DNA of 64,000 nt from Diplonema papillatum. Taxonomy: Eukaryota > Euglenozoa > Diplonemea > Diplonemida > Diplonemidae. How positions within the stretch are numbered: the stretch's first letter is position 1; each line of letters begins with the position of its first letter. The DNA lies in assembly GCA_030068145.1 (NCBI GenBank), contig JAPJBO010000051.1, forward strand, positions 197,501-261,500, written 5' to 3'. Under the pieces are notes generated by a model. That model was given only the letters and a program-made list of their open reading frames with translations, searched no databases and was not told where the DNA came from. The translations under genes and the position numbers were made by a program. Shown here piece after piece: positions 1-11,395 of this stretch.

Positions 1-403
1 GCCAGCTAGACCTGCCAGAACCTGAAAACCTCCTTCAGGTTTCGTGGCTGTGTCAAAAAATACATTCCGAGGACGTTTTTGAACGCTTTTGAATCCGTTG
101 AGCTCAAGGACAGTCTGGGGCCCTGGAATGGAATTGTAAACGAATTGCATCTTGTACCAAAGAGTTTTTCCTTTGGTAATCGTTCAGGGCCAAAAACCCT
201 GGAAAATTTTCCAGGGCCCGGGCCCCGGATTACAGGTACCCCTGGAGGGGGGTGGTGAGATATATTGCGGTGGTGGTGTGCACGTCTATCACACTACGGA
301 GATGGTAAGTGAAAAGCTTCGATTTGCAGTGACACACCGTGACGCGCCATGTAACCGCAGGACTGTACAGTACAGGGGGCCGCTTGAAATCATAATTTAT
401 ATA

Positions 404-1836
404 CCGTCTTCGGAAAAATATTGGTTAGGAAAATATTTGGATAGGAAAAATATTTGGATAGGAAATATTTTGGATAAAAAGGCCTTCCGCGGAACATTTG
501 GATATTTTTCCGGAAAATTCGTTTTCGATTTTATGTCTCTTAGCTCTTTGCCCGGACGGGATTTTCGGTTCGGCGCTCTCTTGGTGTAAGAAATGGTCAA
601 ATAAGAAGGCTACGTATCAGTGCACAAACGAAGCAGGGATATCAATCAGAGGTACTGCAAGAGGAACAGTAATAGCTACAATGTCACTCAAGAGGCTGGC
701 CGACGAGGTGGAGCAGAGTCTACCGCAGAACGCTCCGCAGAAAAAGCGCGGGAAGTACAGCTCGTGGGAGGAAAGAGACCTTCTTGAAATAGGTGAGCTT
801 GTTGCCCGTCTAGGACTCACAGGAGGGATGCAGAAGTGGAACAGCATGCCAGGCAAAAAGAAGGTTTCGTGTGCAACGGCCACTCGTGCTCGGACGCTGT
901 ATGGGAAAAACAACTCCATTGTGCACGCTCTAGGCGGAAGTCGGGGTGAACCGATCGACGTTGACGAACCAAAGGCCAAGAGAGGCCGTCCATCGACATT
1001 GAGAAAAAAGGAGACCGCGATCCTTTTAGAATTGATCGAGCGAAAACGAACGAACGGGGCCGCTGTCACTTACTCGCTCGTGAGCGTGCTTGCGCAGACC
1101 GTCGCCCGAACTACTGGGTTGCCAGTCATCGAATCAGAACTTGGCACAGAATGGGCTCGGAAGTGGTGTCGGAAGCACAACTACGTACGCAGACGAGCTA
1201 CGACAAGCAGAGTACTGGATGAAACCCAGACGGAACAGAAAAAAGAAGAGATGCGGTCTGCTGTTCATGCTTTGATGGAACAACACGACATCCCACAAAG
1301 CTGCGTCTTGAACTGCGACCATACTGCGGCGCTTTTCATGCCCAGCCCGACTGACAAAGCAGTACCTCGACTGTGTTCTCGGACCGTTCAGGCTGCGTAG
1401 AATTGCCGAATTGCAGCTGCCAGAGACGCAATGGTTTTTGCTGCTCATGGATAGGTTCACAGGCCAGACTGGCGAGGAGGTACAGGAGCTTCTTGAACAG
1501 GCCCACTTCAAAACCCACTACATTGCGGGGGGATGGACTTCTGTACTTCAGCCGATGGATCTCACCGTCTAGAGCCCCAGACCCGCTGGGTCGGAGCGTC
1601 CAAAGCGCTCTCAGTCTAGGATTTTGGGTGGCTCATAAGGCGCGGGGGGGGAACCCACAGTTAGGGGGCGGGGGAATACGTTCTAGACTTAACAACCGGA
1701 AAATCGCCTGGGACTTTGATCGGACCGGAAAAATATTTGGATCGGAAAAATGTTTGGATAGGAAATATTTTGGATAAAAATGGCCATCCCAGAAAAATTT
1801 GGATATTTTTCCTATCCAATATTTTTCCGAAGACGG
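404..1836 (+). mobile_element. pogo/Tc1-mariner-like DNA transposon, degenerate, with TIRs and TA target duplication
   Basis: The left end begins CCGTCTTCGGAAAAATATTG at 404 and the right end is its inverted complement finishing at 1836. TA stands immediately outside both ends (402-403 and 1837-1838), as expected for the Tc1/mariner/pogo superfamily. The roughly 110 bp inside each end are also related to each other as direct repeats (a GGATAGGAAATATTTTGG block near 459 and again near 1757) and can fold on themselves. The interior carries remnants of a DDE transposase. On the minus strand the element lies in the intron that starts at 1976 of a sugar-transporter gene. TIRs, TA duplication and coding content agree, so the superfamily call is firm; the finer pogo/Tigger assignment is inferred. 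Confidence 0.85.
681..1573 (+). pseudogene. pogo/Tigger-type DDE transposase, broken
   Basis: The frame from the ATG at 681 gives a basic N-terminal half with a GRPSTLRKKE segment. Next comes a CENP-B/Tigger-like helix-turn-helix stretch (WARKWCRKHNYVRRR) and then NCDHTAALFMP near 1310-1350, matching the first catalytic Asp region of pogo-family transposases (usually NxDET/Q). The frame closes at 1400. Downstream, from about 1409, another frame reads LLMDRFTGQT and then GGWTSVLQPMDLTV, the second Asp region and the conserved TxxLQPxD motif, ending at a TAG at 1574. About 80-100 residues between the two catalytic Asp regions are missing, so this copy has an internal deletion and frameshift and should be inactive. 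Family motifs are established knowledge; inactivity is inferred. Confidence 0.8.
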
Positions 1837-1976
1837 TATTATTTCCTATTTTTTCTTATTTTTTTGAAAACCCGAAACCGGAAAAATCCGGTTTCTGAAA
1901 TCGGGAAACCGGGTTTCCAAAGTCCCCTGATGCATTCAATTGCAGCATTGTTAACACAAAAAAGAGTGGGCGATAC

Positions 1977-2441
1977 CTGGTAAGGCGCTGTGGAGCAGCA
2001 GATGAACCCAATGCCGCAACCTATGACGATACGAGCGACGTACATGACCAGCATGTTGAGGTCGTTCGTGCCGTCCTCCGAAACGGACTTCACCGACAGC
2101 ATCATGGCCCAGCCGACCACGTAGAACAAGTTCCCCGTGACCATCCCGAACTTCTTTCCGAACTTGTCGACCGGGAACCCAGCCATGATACCCATGGCAC
2201 CCGCCCCGAGGTTGATAACGGACCCGAACCACGTGATCTGCTCAGACCCCATGTTCATGTCGGCGTTCAGGGAGTGCGTTTCGGAGCTGAAGACCGGCGA
2301 CGTGAACCCGAGGGCGTAGCCGAAGCAAAAGGGCCCGGCCATGCTGCAAACGACGGCGTAGAGCAGTCCGAGGGACGGCGCTTCGTGCACATCCTTCGCG
2401 ACCAGCCGATTGCTCTCGGACAGCGTGTCCTGAAGCCCCAT
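1977..2441 (-). CDS. MFS sugar transporter (GLUT/ERD6-like), N-terminal exon, partial
   Basis: The exon encodes the first part of a major facilitator superfamily sugar porter, a 12-helix membrane carrier. Helix 1 (LLYAVVCSMAGPFCFGYALG) is followed by FTSPVF, matching the GYxxGxxSP region of the family. Loop 2-3 carries DKFGKK, the DxxGRR/K signature, and a further helix ends GIGFICCSTAPYQ, where PxYxxE normally follows. The exon ends CAG|GTATCG at 1977/1976. Only about 155 of the usual 450-500 residues are here; the next exon is not recognisable before the window start. I chose the ATG at 2441; the frame stays open upstream, with an acceptor-like CCGCAG near 2463, so an earlier exon is possible. 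The following intron holds the pogo element. Confidence 0.8.
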
Positions 2442-2779
2442 GCCGGCCACCGGCGAATGAACCTGCGGCGAGCGCGTTTTTTCGGCCGTTGCGCCTGGAG
2501 ATGGGAAAGAAAGCGACCCCCCTTTTATTCAGCGGTTTTTGGTTGTCTTGTCTTTTTTTCTTTTTCTGGTACTGGTTTTCAACCGTTGGTGCTTCAAAAA
2601 AAAAAAAAAAAGCTGGTATTCCTTTGAAGTGGGTGGAGTGGTCGGAGGGGGGGGGTCCCTGTATTAGAGTTAAAAGTTCTTTTCTCGGAATAGGTGCAGG
2701 GAACAAAGGTGCAGGGTGATTGATCTCAGTCAATTGGGCGGAATGCCCCCACTTTTTCCTTCCGTTTTTACAGTTCAGC

Positions 2780-3910
2780 TAGCCGAAAGCCAGGATGCAA
2801 GAAGGCGCACTTCTACAGCTCCAGGCAGCAAAAACATGCCAGGTTTTGTGTCGATGCTCGACCCGCTTGACTGAATGGTTGAGAGAAGCAGCTGGTGAGT
2901 TTTGTTGTTGTTGCACCTTCCTCGTTCTCAGCTCTTTCTTCACTAGCTGGAACCAATGGGACGGATCTGGCGGTTGAGCGACGACACCTCCACGTTTCGT
3001 TCGCTTGACGATCCGGGGGTTTAAAGTCTCTGGGTAACCATCGTCGTCGAAAATGTTCATCTAAGGTATCGCATATTGGTATGTACGTGTGTTTAAGTTC
3101 GGGGTTTTGAGTGGGTAGCGTCTGAATCGAAGTCGGGGGGACGGATAGAGCGTGGGAGGCTGTCAGCTTCTCCATCCGGCACTCGGCTCAAGACTTCTGT
3201 TTTCATCTTGCGGTGCTAGCTGCACGGGGGTTTCGGCCCTGGGCAACAGCTGAGTGTCTTCACACAGGCACCCGAGGATGTGGCAAGCTCTCTCTGCGCA
3301 ATGAGCTTGGCCTGACTAGCTGTTCCAGACTCCTGGTGCAAGCACCCGTCATGGTCGGCAGTCACTACCTGCGTCACAGTTTTGAGTCCTGTTCCGAGAC
3401 TCACTCGTACGGGAAAGTGGCGCGAATCACTTGTCGCCAAGCATTGTGCAGTGCTACCCCTACGTACGTGTGGGTGTCTTCGTTTGCCTGTTGCCGACGA
3501 TTCGCCTTTCTTATCGAGCGCTCTCATTCCCTACTGTGTCTGGTCCTATCCGAGGTTTTGCGGACGGAGTGTATCGGGGAAAAATGCTTGCGAAGCTTCA
3601 CATGTTCGGCAGTACGGCGGAGCCACGAACCTACGGGTCAAGAGGTTACCGATCTCCCAAACCAAAGCAGCAAGGAGGCGTGCATGGCGCTGGAGTGTTC
3701 ACCGCATAATGCGCATGTCGTCGTCACCTCAACAAACCCAAAGGGCGAACGGAAGAAAGCATGGTTGGCTGCTCAGGATCTAAGAAGGCGCGCTAATACA
3801 GCTCTACAAGCAGCAGAAAAACGTGCCAGGTTCCGTGTCGATGCTCGGCACGCTTCTAAAGGGATTGGTTGAGAGAGAAAGCTAGTAGTGAGTTTTGTGC
3901 CCGCACTCTC
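2780..3910. repeat. diverged repeat pair and gene-free stretch
   Basis: Two related segments bracket this stretch, at about 2800-2900 and 3785-3900. Both run GAAGGCGC, tacagct, aaaacRTGCCAGGTT, GTGTCGATGCTCG, then GGTTGAGAGA and GTGAGTTTTG. A third segment at 3610-3690 (GAGCCACGAACCTACGGGTC and following) recurs at 33075-33150. Long open frames here, such as 3213-3872 on the plus strand, show no recognisable domain and I do not call them genes. Confidence 0.5.
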
Positions 3911-4074
3911 GCCCCGGAGCAAATGTTGTCTTCGTCGTCTTCTCTCGCTGCCTTGCAAAGTGGGGCAGCTTCAACCAGGATTGATACCAGCCGAGGACTG
4001 ATACCAGGACCAATACCAGCGCAAACAACTACTGGCTGACATGCACTTGTAGGGTAGCATGTGTTCCCGTCAGC

Positions 4075-5480
4075 TCCTAGCTCTTTTCAGTGCAGTATGG
4101 TGATGCGAAGTAAACACAGCGCACTGGAGCAGTGCAGAGAAGTGTACAAGCAGGTTCCGAGCTGGGGCGAAATCTCATCATCCGGTGCTAGCCACTAACT
4201 CAAATCCTGCCCTAGCAGAGGAAGACCGAGACGGCGTGGCTAAGCAAGTCGTACGCGAAAAAAGCTTTCTTTGCACGGCGCCAGCTCTCGCCGCCTTACA
4301 GCGTGGTGCTTCGCGGCCGATTCGGCGGGGCCGCCCTTCTGGTGGTCCAGCCAGCGCCGGCACCTCCGGAAGTTCGCATCCTCCTCGTCGTGCACTTGGA
4401 ACAGTCTCTGCAAATCCAGCCCAGGGGATTGATACCGGGACGAATACTAGCACTACTAACTACCTGCCAACATGTACTTGTAGCATCTTGCAAGATTCTC
4501 TTTCTTCGAGGAGTTTAGGTAGGCTTGAAGAAAAGCTCTGTTCCCGGGTTTCCCGGTTTCTTGCCGTCAGCCCCACTAGATTTTTCGGTGCAGTATGATG
4601 GTGCGGTATACACAGTGCACTGGAGCAGTGCAGGTGTACAAACCGGTGGCGAAATCTCGTCATCCGGTGTTAGCCACTAACTCAAATCCTGTCCTAACAG
4701 AGGAAGACCGAGACGGCGTGGCTGAGCAAGTCGTCGCGGAAGCTCTCTTTGCACGCCGCCAGCTCTCGGGCGAGGGCCTTGACCCTCACCCGGTGCTCCG
4801 CCGCCTTGCCGGCGGCGGCCACGCCCACCGCGTGGTGCTTCGCGGCCGATTCGGCGGCGCCGCCCTTCTGGTGATCCAGCTGGCGTCGGCACCTCCGGAA
4901 GTTCGCATCCTCCTCATCGTGCACCTGGGACAGCCTCTGCAAATTCAGCCGAGGGGATTGATACCAACTAGCACAAATAACAACCTGCCAACATGTACTT
5001 GTAGCATCTTGCAAGATTCTCTTTCTTCGAGGAGTTTAGGTAGGCTTTGAAGAAAAGCTCTGTTCCCGGGTTTCCGGTTTCTTGCCGTCAGCCCCACTAG
5101 ATTTTTCGGTGCAGTATGATGGTGCGGTATACACAGTGCACTGGAGCAGTGCAGGTGTACAAACCGGTGGCGAAATCTCGTCATCCGGTGTTAGCCACTA
5201 ACTCAAATCCTGTCCTAACAGAGGAAGACCGAGACGGCGTGGCTGAGCAAGTCGTCGCGGAAGCTCTCTTTGCACGCCGCCAGCTCTCGGGCGAGGGCCT
5301 TGACCCTCACCCGGTGCTCCGCCGCCTTGCCGGCGGCGGCCACGCCCACCGCGTGGTGCTTCGCGGCCGACTCGACGGCGCCGCCCTTCTGGTGATCCAG
5401 CTGGCGTCGGCACCTCCGAAAGTTCGCATCCTCCTCATCGTGCACTTGGGACAGCCTCTGCAGGTCCCTTTGCAGCCTCT
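4075..5480 (-). repeat. three tandem copies of an exon-plus-intron unit (period about 521 bp)
   Basis: Copies lie at about 4075-4500, 4586-5020 and 5109-5480. CATGTACTTGTAGCATCTTG begins at 4471 and again at 4992, 521 bp apart, and the middle and last copies are nearly identical for over 350 bp. Each copy contains the C-terminal coding segment of the coiled-coil exon at 5215-5766, including VHDEEDANFRRC on the minus strand. The first copy has lost about 60 bp and keeps less of the frame. In the first two copies the segment is preceded by TTTGCAG|AG, which looks like a splice acceptor, whereas the last copy is continuous with upstream coding sequence. Confidence 0.8.
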
Positions 5481-5766
5481 CCCGGTCCCGTGCCATCACG
5501 TCTATCACGGCACGAAGCCGGTGCGCTGCTTCGCGGCGGGAGGCCAAATCAGGGGCGTCTTCTCTTTCATAGACCACTTCCAGGACCATCGTCGTGGTCA
5601 TCTTCTGCGCCTCGAGCCAGTGGTTGTAGTAGTCCTCGGCCTCTTTCTTCCGGAACTCCACAACCTGCCGCAGCTGCTGCACTTCGTCTCGAATCACGGC
5701 CACCTGGTCCGACAGCGCCTTCCGGCGTTTACGTGCCGAAAGGATGTCCGTGGAAGCCCCCGACAT
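5215..5766 (-). CDS. coiled-coil protein exon, unknown function
   Basis: From the ATG at 5766 (MSGASTDILSARKRRK) the frame runs 184 residues to a TAG at 5215-5217. The sequence is strongly helical and charged with heptad-like spacing (DQVAVIRDEVQQLRQVVEF, RERLQRDLQRLSQ), so a long coiled coil is likely from about residue 15 onward. No catalytic domain or membrane segment is visible. The last third is duplicated downstream (see the 521-bp tandem unit), so transcripts may continue into those copies by splicing; the in-frame TAG otherwise ends the protein. Base composition is clearly richer in GC than the flanks, supporting real coding. It could be the 5' part of a larger gene. Function is unknown. 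Confidence 0.6.
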   Translation of the reverse strand: MSGASTDILSARKRRKALSDQVAVIRDEVQQLRQVVEFRKKEAEDYYNHWLEAQKMTTTMVLEVVYEREDAPDLASRREAAHRLRAVIDVMARDRERLQRDLQRLSQVHDEEDANFRRCRRQLDHQKGGAVESAAKHHAVGVAAAGKAAEHRVRVKALARELAACKESFRDDLLSHAVSVFLC

Positions 5767-5799
5767 GATCCCTCGCGCCCCCACTTCCACCCACACCTT

Positions 5800-8270
5800 T
5801 TGTCCGGCTCGTGTGGAAACCCGATTTCTGGTTCGAGGAAACAGTTGAGTTGCAGCTCTCTTGACACAACACTTTCTGTTTGTGTGTATGGGTCATCACC
5901 TGTTCTGGTGCATCGAATTGCCGGCCGCTGTTCATCACAGCGAATCACGGTCCCCCATAGCAGGTCCATTCGTATCTGAGGCCGGCATAGAACTGCGAGG
6001 AGCTGTTTTCTTCGGCCTATCGCGGTCTATCAGGGGACGGAACTCCAGCCGCAGCTTCTCACGCTGGACTCCGCTGTGTGCGCGTTAGAGCCTTACAACG
6101 TAACGAAAAAAGGGGTGGCGATAGTCTCTCGTTTTTAACAACACGGAGGATGGCAGGGGGGACAGCGCATAAGCAAGCAATCCTTGGAGGCGTACATGGG
6201 TTGTGAGAGATGGACGAAGGGAAAAGGTGCAAGGGAGACTGGTGCTGCAGGGGGAGGGTGGCTGTGATGTTCGGTGCGCACGACTATTGCAGTAGAAGGC
6301 AAACGCTTGAGTCTGGAAAATGGGTCGGACTGCGAAATGGTCGCCTCAAAACGGGCGCGCCTCAGCATACAAACGAAGCCAAGTACATTCCTTCGTGGAG
6401 TGTAGTCTTGTTTTTTAGCGTTTATTGTGGTTTAGAGGTTCGGTGTTTTAGGGTCTCCGGTTGACCATTGAGGCTGTGAGGCGGGTAGTATGAGCGTAGT
6501 AGGTATGCTTATACACTTTAACTACGGCTAGCCAGCTTTTTAGAGTTATAGTTTTTATATGTAGACGGTTACCGGTATCATGAATAAGAAGAAATGCGTA
6601 GTTTTGATTTTATTATTATATTGAAATTTCAAGGGGGTTGGCGGGGAAACCCGCGGCCAAACAGACAGTTTTGGACGTGAGCCGTCCGTCTTTTCACACA
6701 TGATATGCCACTTGGTTTTGCGAGGCCGTGTACCGATGGATTTCAAGAAAAACACTGTAAAGGCAGAAGGGGGACTCTAGGGCTTGCAAGAACCTTGCTT
6801 GGAATGGATATGTGCTCAACACCGCACTATGTGGAATGGATATGTGCTCAACACCGCACTGGTCCCGTCTGCGCCGTGTTTCGGTCCTTCAAGCCGCGGG
6901 CCATCATCAGCACGGAACCTGAGTGTCTGCAGGCGCAGCAGGCGTGCGTCTGGTTTGTCAGGAGGTAGCTCTTCGCAGCCTACCGGGGGGCGGGGGGAAA
7001 ATCTTAGTTTTTTGTTTAGGCAGGACACTGCCTCTCATGGGGGGGGTGCGTGAGGATCCGCCGAACACGAATGCACAGGACATCACGGGTGTGAGTGTGT
7101 GAGTGTGTGAGTGTGTGGTGGTGGAAAAATCTATAGGGTCGTACAGCATCTACTTCTTTTTTTCTGGACTTTTTTTCGTTTCATTAGGGAGGGGATGAGA
7201 TCATCAGCGTTATGCGCGAGACAAAGTGCTGTGTGGTTGACGACAAAGGCAGAGAAAGTGAGAAGAACAGTTCTCTTATTTTTGAGGGGGGGGGGGGATT
7301 GCAAGAACGTGCTTGGAATGGGTATGTGCTCAACACCGCACTGGTCCCGTCTGCGCCGTGTTTCGGTCCTTTAAGCCACGGACACATAAGGCGGACCATC
7401 ATCAGCGCGGAGCCTGAGTGTCTGCAGACAGGACTGCGGTGTGAGTCTGGTCAGGCGGCTGTTTGAGGGAACCTGAGTTTAATGTGGGAGATTGCAAAGA
7501 AACGTGCTCAGGATGGATATGCGCTGAACACCGCAATCGCTAGGACGCACTGACTTTTCTTCATTTCTACGCGGGGGGGGATCTTCGCTTGATGTTTGGG
7601 CAGCATCTTACCTCTCGTGTGAGGCTGCGTGACGCAGGGTGTAGGCATATTCGTGCGTACACTTCACTTGCTAGCCAACGTTGTGAACAATGTGACTGAC
7701 CGACACCAAGATCACATTCGCTAAGAATGTTTCTTTCTTCGTTTTTTTTACTCGCATGTTCACCACATGTTCCTCGTTGATTTGTCCGAGGTTCATGTGG
7801 TATGAACGAACGTGCTTTGAATGGGCATGTGTTCGACACCGTGTCCTATCTGCACCGTGTCTCGGTAATTTAAGCCGCGGACACCTAAGGCGGGCGCGAA
7901 GTCTGACGGACGGAGTGTGAGTCTGGTTTGCCAGGCAGCTGTTCGTAGCTCGGCACAGCCAGGACCACAGGCTACGTCAGCACACGCAAATCCGTCTCGG
8001 AGAAGGCCCCAACAACCCTGTCTGAGCAATCAGTTGAAACCTCAGGACGCCCTCCACGACTGCGTCTCGCTAGGAAGCACTTGACTTGTCTCTTTACGCT
8101 GACAATCTGCAAAGCAAACTCCGCAGAGCACGAAGGCACCACAGAGGAAAAGTGTGCGGGGAAATCATCCTGCGGATACTTCTATACAACGCACAAATAA
8201 ATGGCAGGTGGCATTCGACTCTGTCATTGCTTGTGAGTAATGTTTGCAGGTGAAACTTGATCGGCGACTT
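5800..8270. repeat. gene-free region with dispersed repeat copies
   Basis: No convincing exon was found. A repeat reading AATGGRTATGTGCTCAACAC, then GCACTGGTCCCGTCTGCGCC and CTGAGTGTCTGCAG occurs at about 6835-6965 and 7317-7450, with weaker copies near 7500 and 7805, and again at 35337-35470. A second motif, GGGGGGAAAATCTTAGTTT followed by TTAGGCAGGACRCTGCC, occurs at 6996-7040 and, diverged, at 7577-7615. Two further copies lie at 26263-26310 and 36008-36060. A copy of the GTCTCCGG-TTGACC module is at about 6417-6475. Confidence 0.6.
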
Positions 8271-8274
8271 GGAT

Positions 8275-8800
8275 TTTACTTAAGGAAGCTGCTGGCTGAG
8301 CTGCTCTTTTGGTCGTTCTTCCCCGCGTTCGTCGGCTGTTGGTTCGTCGTGCGGAAGCTGCTCGGGTCGCCTGTCTCTGTCTGGGCACCGGGTAGTAGTA
8401 TTGTCGTCCTAATCCGGGAACAAGTCAGGGAGAAGAACGGAGCCATCTTTACAAACAAACGAGTGACTTAAGGTAGCCGCTTGAGCGGCGCCAATCCGAG
8501 CGCACACAGCAGCAGTGACGCGTCGGCAGTATTTGCACAGGACGGGGCTGCCGTCATGAGCGTCGACGGCTAGCGAGTGTCGACGACGGAAAGAAGAGAA
8601 TCATTCTCGTTGCGCCTGGCGGCTGCTGCTGCGCGGTGCGCAAGCTGTTCGGTAGGCCTGCCTCTATCCAGGCACTGGTGTCGAAGACGGAATCACTCTT
8701 TTTTTTTCGTTGCGTCTGGGGGCGAGGCCTGGCTGTTCGAAGCGGCCAGCGAGCAGGCGGGCAGCACTTCTTCGCCGAAGAACGAGGGCTACCAGGAGGC
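8275..8800 (-). pseudogene. truncated duplicate of the 3' end of the large coiled-coil gene
   Basis: Segments 8275-8390 and 8575-8800 match 9083-9165 and 9175-9390 inside the adjacent coding exon. Shared landmarks include GCTGCTGGTTCGTCGT, CTGCTCGGGTCGCCTG, TGCGCCTGGCGGCTGCTG and GAGCAGGCGGGCAGC. The copy has indels and stops, so it is a decayed tandem duplication just downstream of the gene's stop codon. It is interrupted by the TAC-tailed element at about 8396-8573, which sits exactly where the parent sequence runs on uninterrupted. The order of events is therefore duplication first, insertion later. Confidence 0.75.
8396..8573 (-). mobile_element. TAC-tailed retroposon fragment (3' end of an unidentified element)
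   Basis: On the minus strand this copy runs from AGCCGTCGACGCTCATGACG through a conserved 150-bp core and ends in a short (TAC)n tail (plus strand GTAGTAGTA at 8395). One minus-strand frame reads CKYCRRVTAAVCARIGAAQ, a CxxC-type zinc-knuckle-like run, and finishes LLPDLFPD before a stop just upstream of the tail. Related copies are at 14766-14935, 41514-41605 and 57268-57420. A coding 3' end followed by a simple tail at variable sites is typical of 5'-truncated non-LTR retrotransposons. The parent element is not identified, so a SINE is an alternative. Confidence 0.65.
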
Positions 8801-8877
8801 GATGGACCCAGTATCTCTGTTGTACTCGCTGTGAAAAGACTTTTGTGATTTTTTGTTCCTTGTCTGAGCGGCCTTCC

Positions 8878-11348
8878 TCAAAGGGCCAGGGCCCCGGGGT
8901 CTGCCTCTTCGGACGACGAGCGCTCGCTGGAGCCCAACCGCAGGCCCGTAATCCACCGCCGCGAGAACGTGAGCCGCGGCTGCAGCAGCGACCGGCCTTT
9001 GTGGTCCGAAGCGCCGGCCGAGGACCGGCCCTCGCTCCCTCCTTCTCGTCTTCCTCCCTCGCCCGAGTGCGCAGCTTCTCGAAGGGAGATGCTGTCTGAG
9101 CTGCTCGTTTGGTCGCCCGCTACCTCTTGTCCTTCCAGCTGCTGGTTCGTCGTGCTGCTCGGGTCGCCTGGTTGTGTGCCGACGACGGAAAGATGAGAAT
9201 CACTCGCTTTCGTTGCGCCTGGCGGCTGCTGCTGCGCGGTGCGCAAGCTGTTTGATAGCCCTGCTTCTATCCAGGCAGCACTGGTGTCGACGACGGAACG
9301 GAGAGAATCGCTCTTTTTCGTTGCGTCTGGGGTCGGGGCGGCCAAGGAGCAGGCGGGCAGCGCTTCTCCGTCGAAGAACGAGAGCTCGGGGAAGCCGGCC
9401 GCAGCGTCCGCCCAGCGCGGGTCCTGCGGCGAGAGCACCCGGTTCAGCGACGCGATGGCGGCCGACGTCTCGCTGAGGGTGCGGGCGAGGCCGCGCTCGC
9501 ACAGCGGCGCGAGCCGCAGCGGCGTCCCGGGAAGCTTCGCCGCGGGCACGGCGCCTTCGAGGGCTTCGATCTCGCGCCGCTGCTGGGCGAGCTTCTTGAC
9601 GAGGAGCGAGAGGTGCACAGTTTTTTTGGCGAGGTCCGCCTTCGCCCGGTCGGCCTCCGCCTCTTTTTCGCTGTACCGCTCGTGCAGCTCGGTCAGGGCC
9701 AGCTGCTGCTGGGCCACGAGCTCGACCAAGCGCAGCGCGTGGCGCGTCTCCTCGTCGTGGGAGTGCGGCTGATCCGCGTCGGAGCACGCCAGCGACAGCC
9801 GAGCCTCCGCCACGTCGGCCGCAAGCAGCGAAGCCGACGAGCAGCTGTAACCACAGCACCACGCCTTGCCGGCGGCGGCCCCCTCCTGGCTCTGCGCCCC
9901 GCGCAGCCCACCCGACAGAAGCTGGGCAAGGATGCTGGGCCTCGCGGGCTCCGCCGTCGCCGCCGGCGGGTGAGGGCCGGGGCGCTGGGTCTGGTGCAGC
10001 GGGCGGGGCTCGCCCTCTCCGGCCGGCAGGATTTTCGCGCTTCCGCTTGCGGTCACGCTTGCACTTCCGCTTGCGTTGACGCTTGCACTCCCGTTTGAGT
10101 TGACGCTTGCACTTTCGCTTGCGTTCACGGTTGCACTTTCGCTTGTGTTCACGCTTGCGCCCACGCTGGCGTTCACGCCCTGCAAATGGGGCGTAGTAGG
10201 AGGCGACCTGCCGGGTTTTCCGTCGGTCGGACCTGTGCCCGGTGCCTCCTCGGCCGCGGGATTCCGGGGGTGTTTCGTTCCGGCGGCGCTTGCCGCCGTC
10301 GCTGGGAGCTGCTGCCTCGCTGCGCGCAGCTGGCGACGGAGCTGCGCGATGCACAGGTCGCTTTCGACGAGGAGCAGCGCCTGGGCTTCAACCTCCTCCT
10401 TCAGCGCGCCGACGTCCATCGGCAGGCCGGCGAAGCGGAAGCTGCCGACCGAGTCGGAGAGCGCGGGTTTGCAGGCTCTCGCGCCTTGCCTGTCCGAGCC
10501 TTCGCAGTCCTCCCTGTGGACGCCACGAAGCTTCCGCTCGGAACTGTCTTCTCCGGTCAGGCCTCCTTCGTACTCCTCCCCGTCGAGCCCACGGAGTTTG
10601 CCTTCGGAAATGTCGGGTCTGTCCGAGCCTTCGTTGTCCTCCCTATGGAGACCACGAAGCTTCCGCTCGGAACTGTCTTCTCCGGTCAGGCCTCCTTCGT
10701 ACTCCTCCCCGTCGAGCCCACGGGGGTTTCCCTCGGAAATGCCGGGTTTGGAGGCCCTCGCGCCTCCCCCGTCAGGGCCTTCGTTGTCCGCCCCACCGAC
10801 GACATAACTCACCTCCCCTTTGAGCGCCGCGAGGATGCCTTCGAACTCGAGCGCCCGCTCCTCCGCCACCGCGAGGCCGGCGCGCAGAGCGGCGGCGTGC
10901 TCGTCCTTCTCCCGCAGCGCCCGCGCGTGCGCTGCTTCGAGCTCGCGAATCTGCCGCGCGCAGTCCGCGGCTTGCCCGTCGAATTGCACGCGCAGCTGCG
11001 ACACGCTGACCTCAGCCGCGGCCAGCCCAGACTCCAGCGTCGGTATCAGAACCTGTGCCTCCCGCTGCTGCTGCTGCTGCTGCTGCGCGCTCAGCTCGGT
11101 TTGCAGCTGGGATGCCAAAGCTTGGCTCTCCGCAAGCTTCTGAGCGAGTTCAGATGTCCGGCTCAGCTCGGTTTGAAGCTGGGATGTCAAAGCTTGGCTC
11201 TCCGCAAGCTGCTGGGCGAACTCTGCAGATCGCTCGTCCATCAGAGCTTGGGTCATCGCAAGCTCGTCGCTGTGGTTGCTGGCGGCCGCTTTCGCTGCGG
11301 CCAAATCGGATTCCAGCCGGGATATCAAAACGCTGTCGGGGGAGGGTG

Positions 11349-11395
<47 letters not shown>

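Noticed and set aside
6555..6755. possible short gene on the minus strand
   Set aside because: Low-complexity translation, no splice or start context and no homology recognised.
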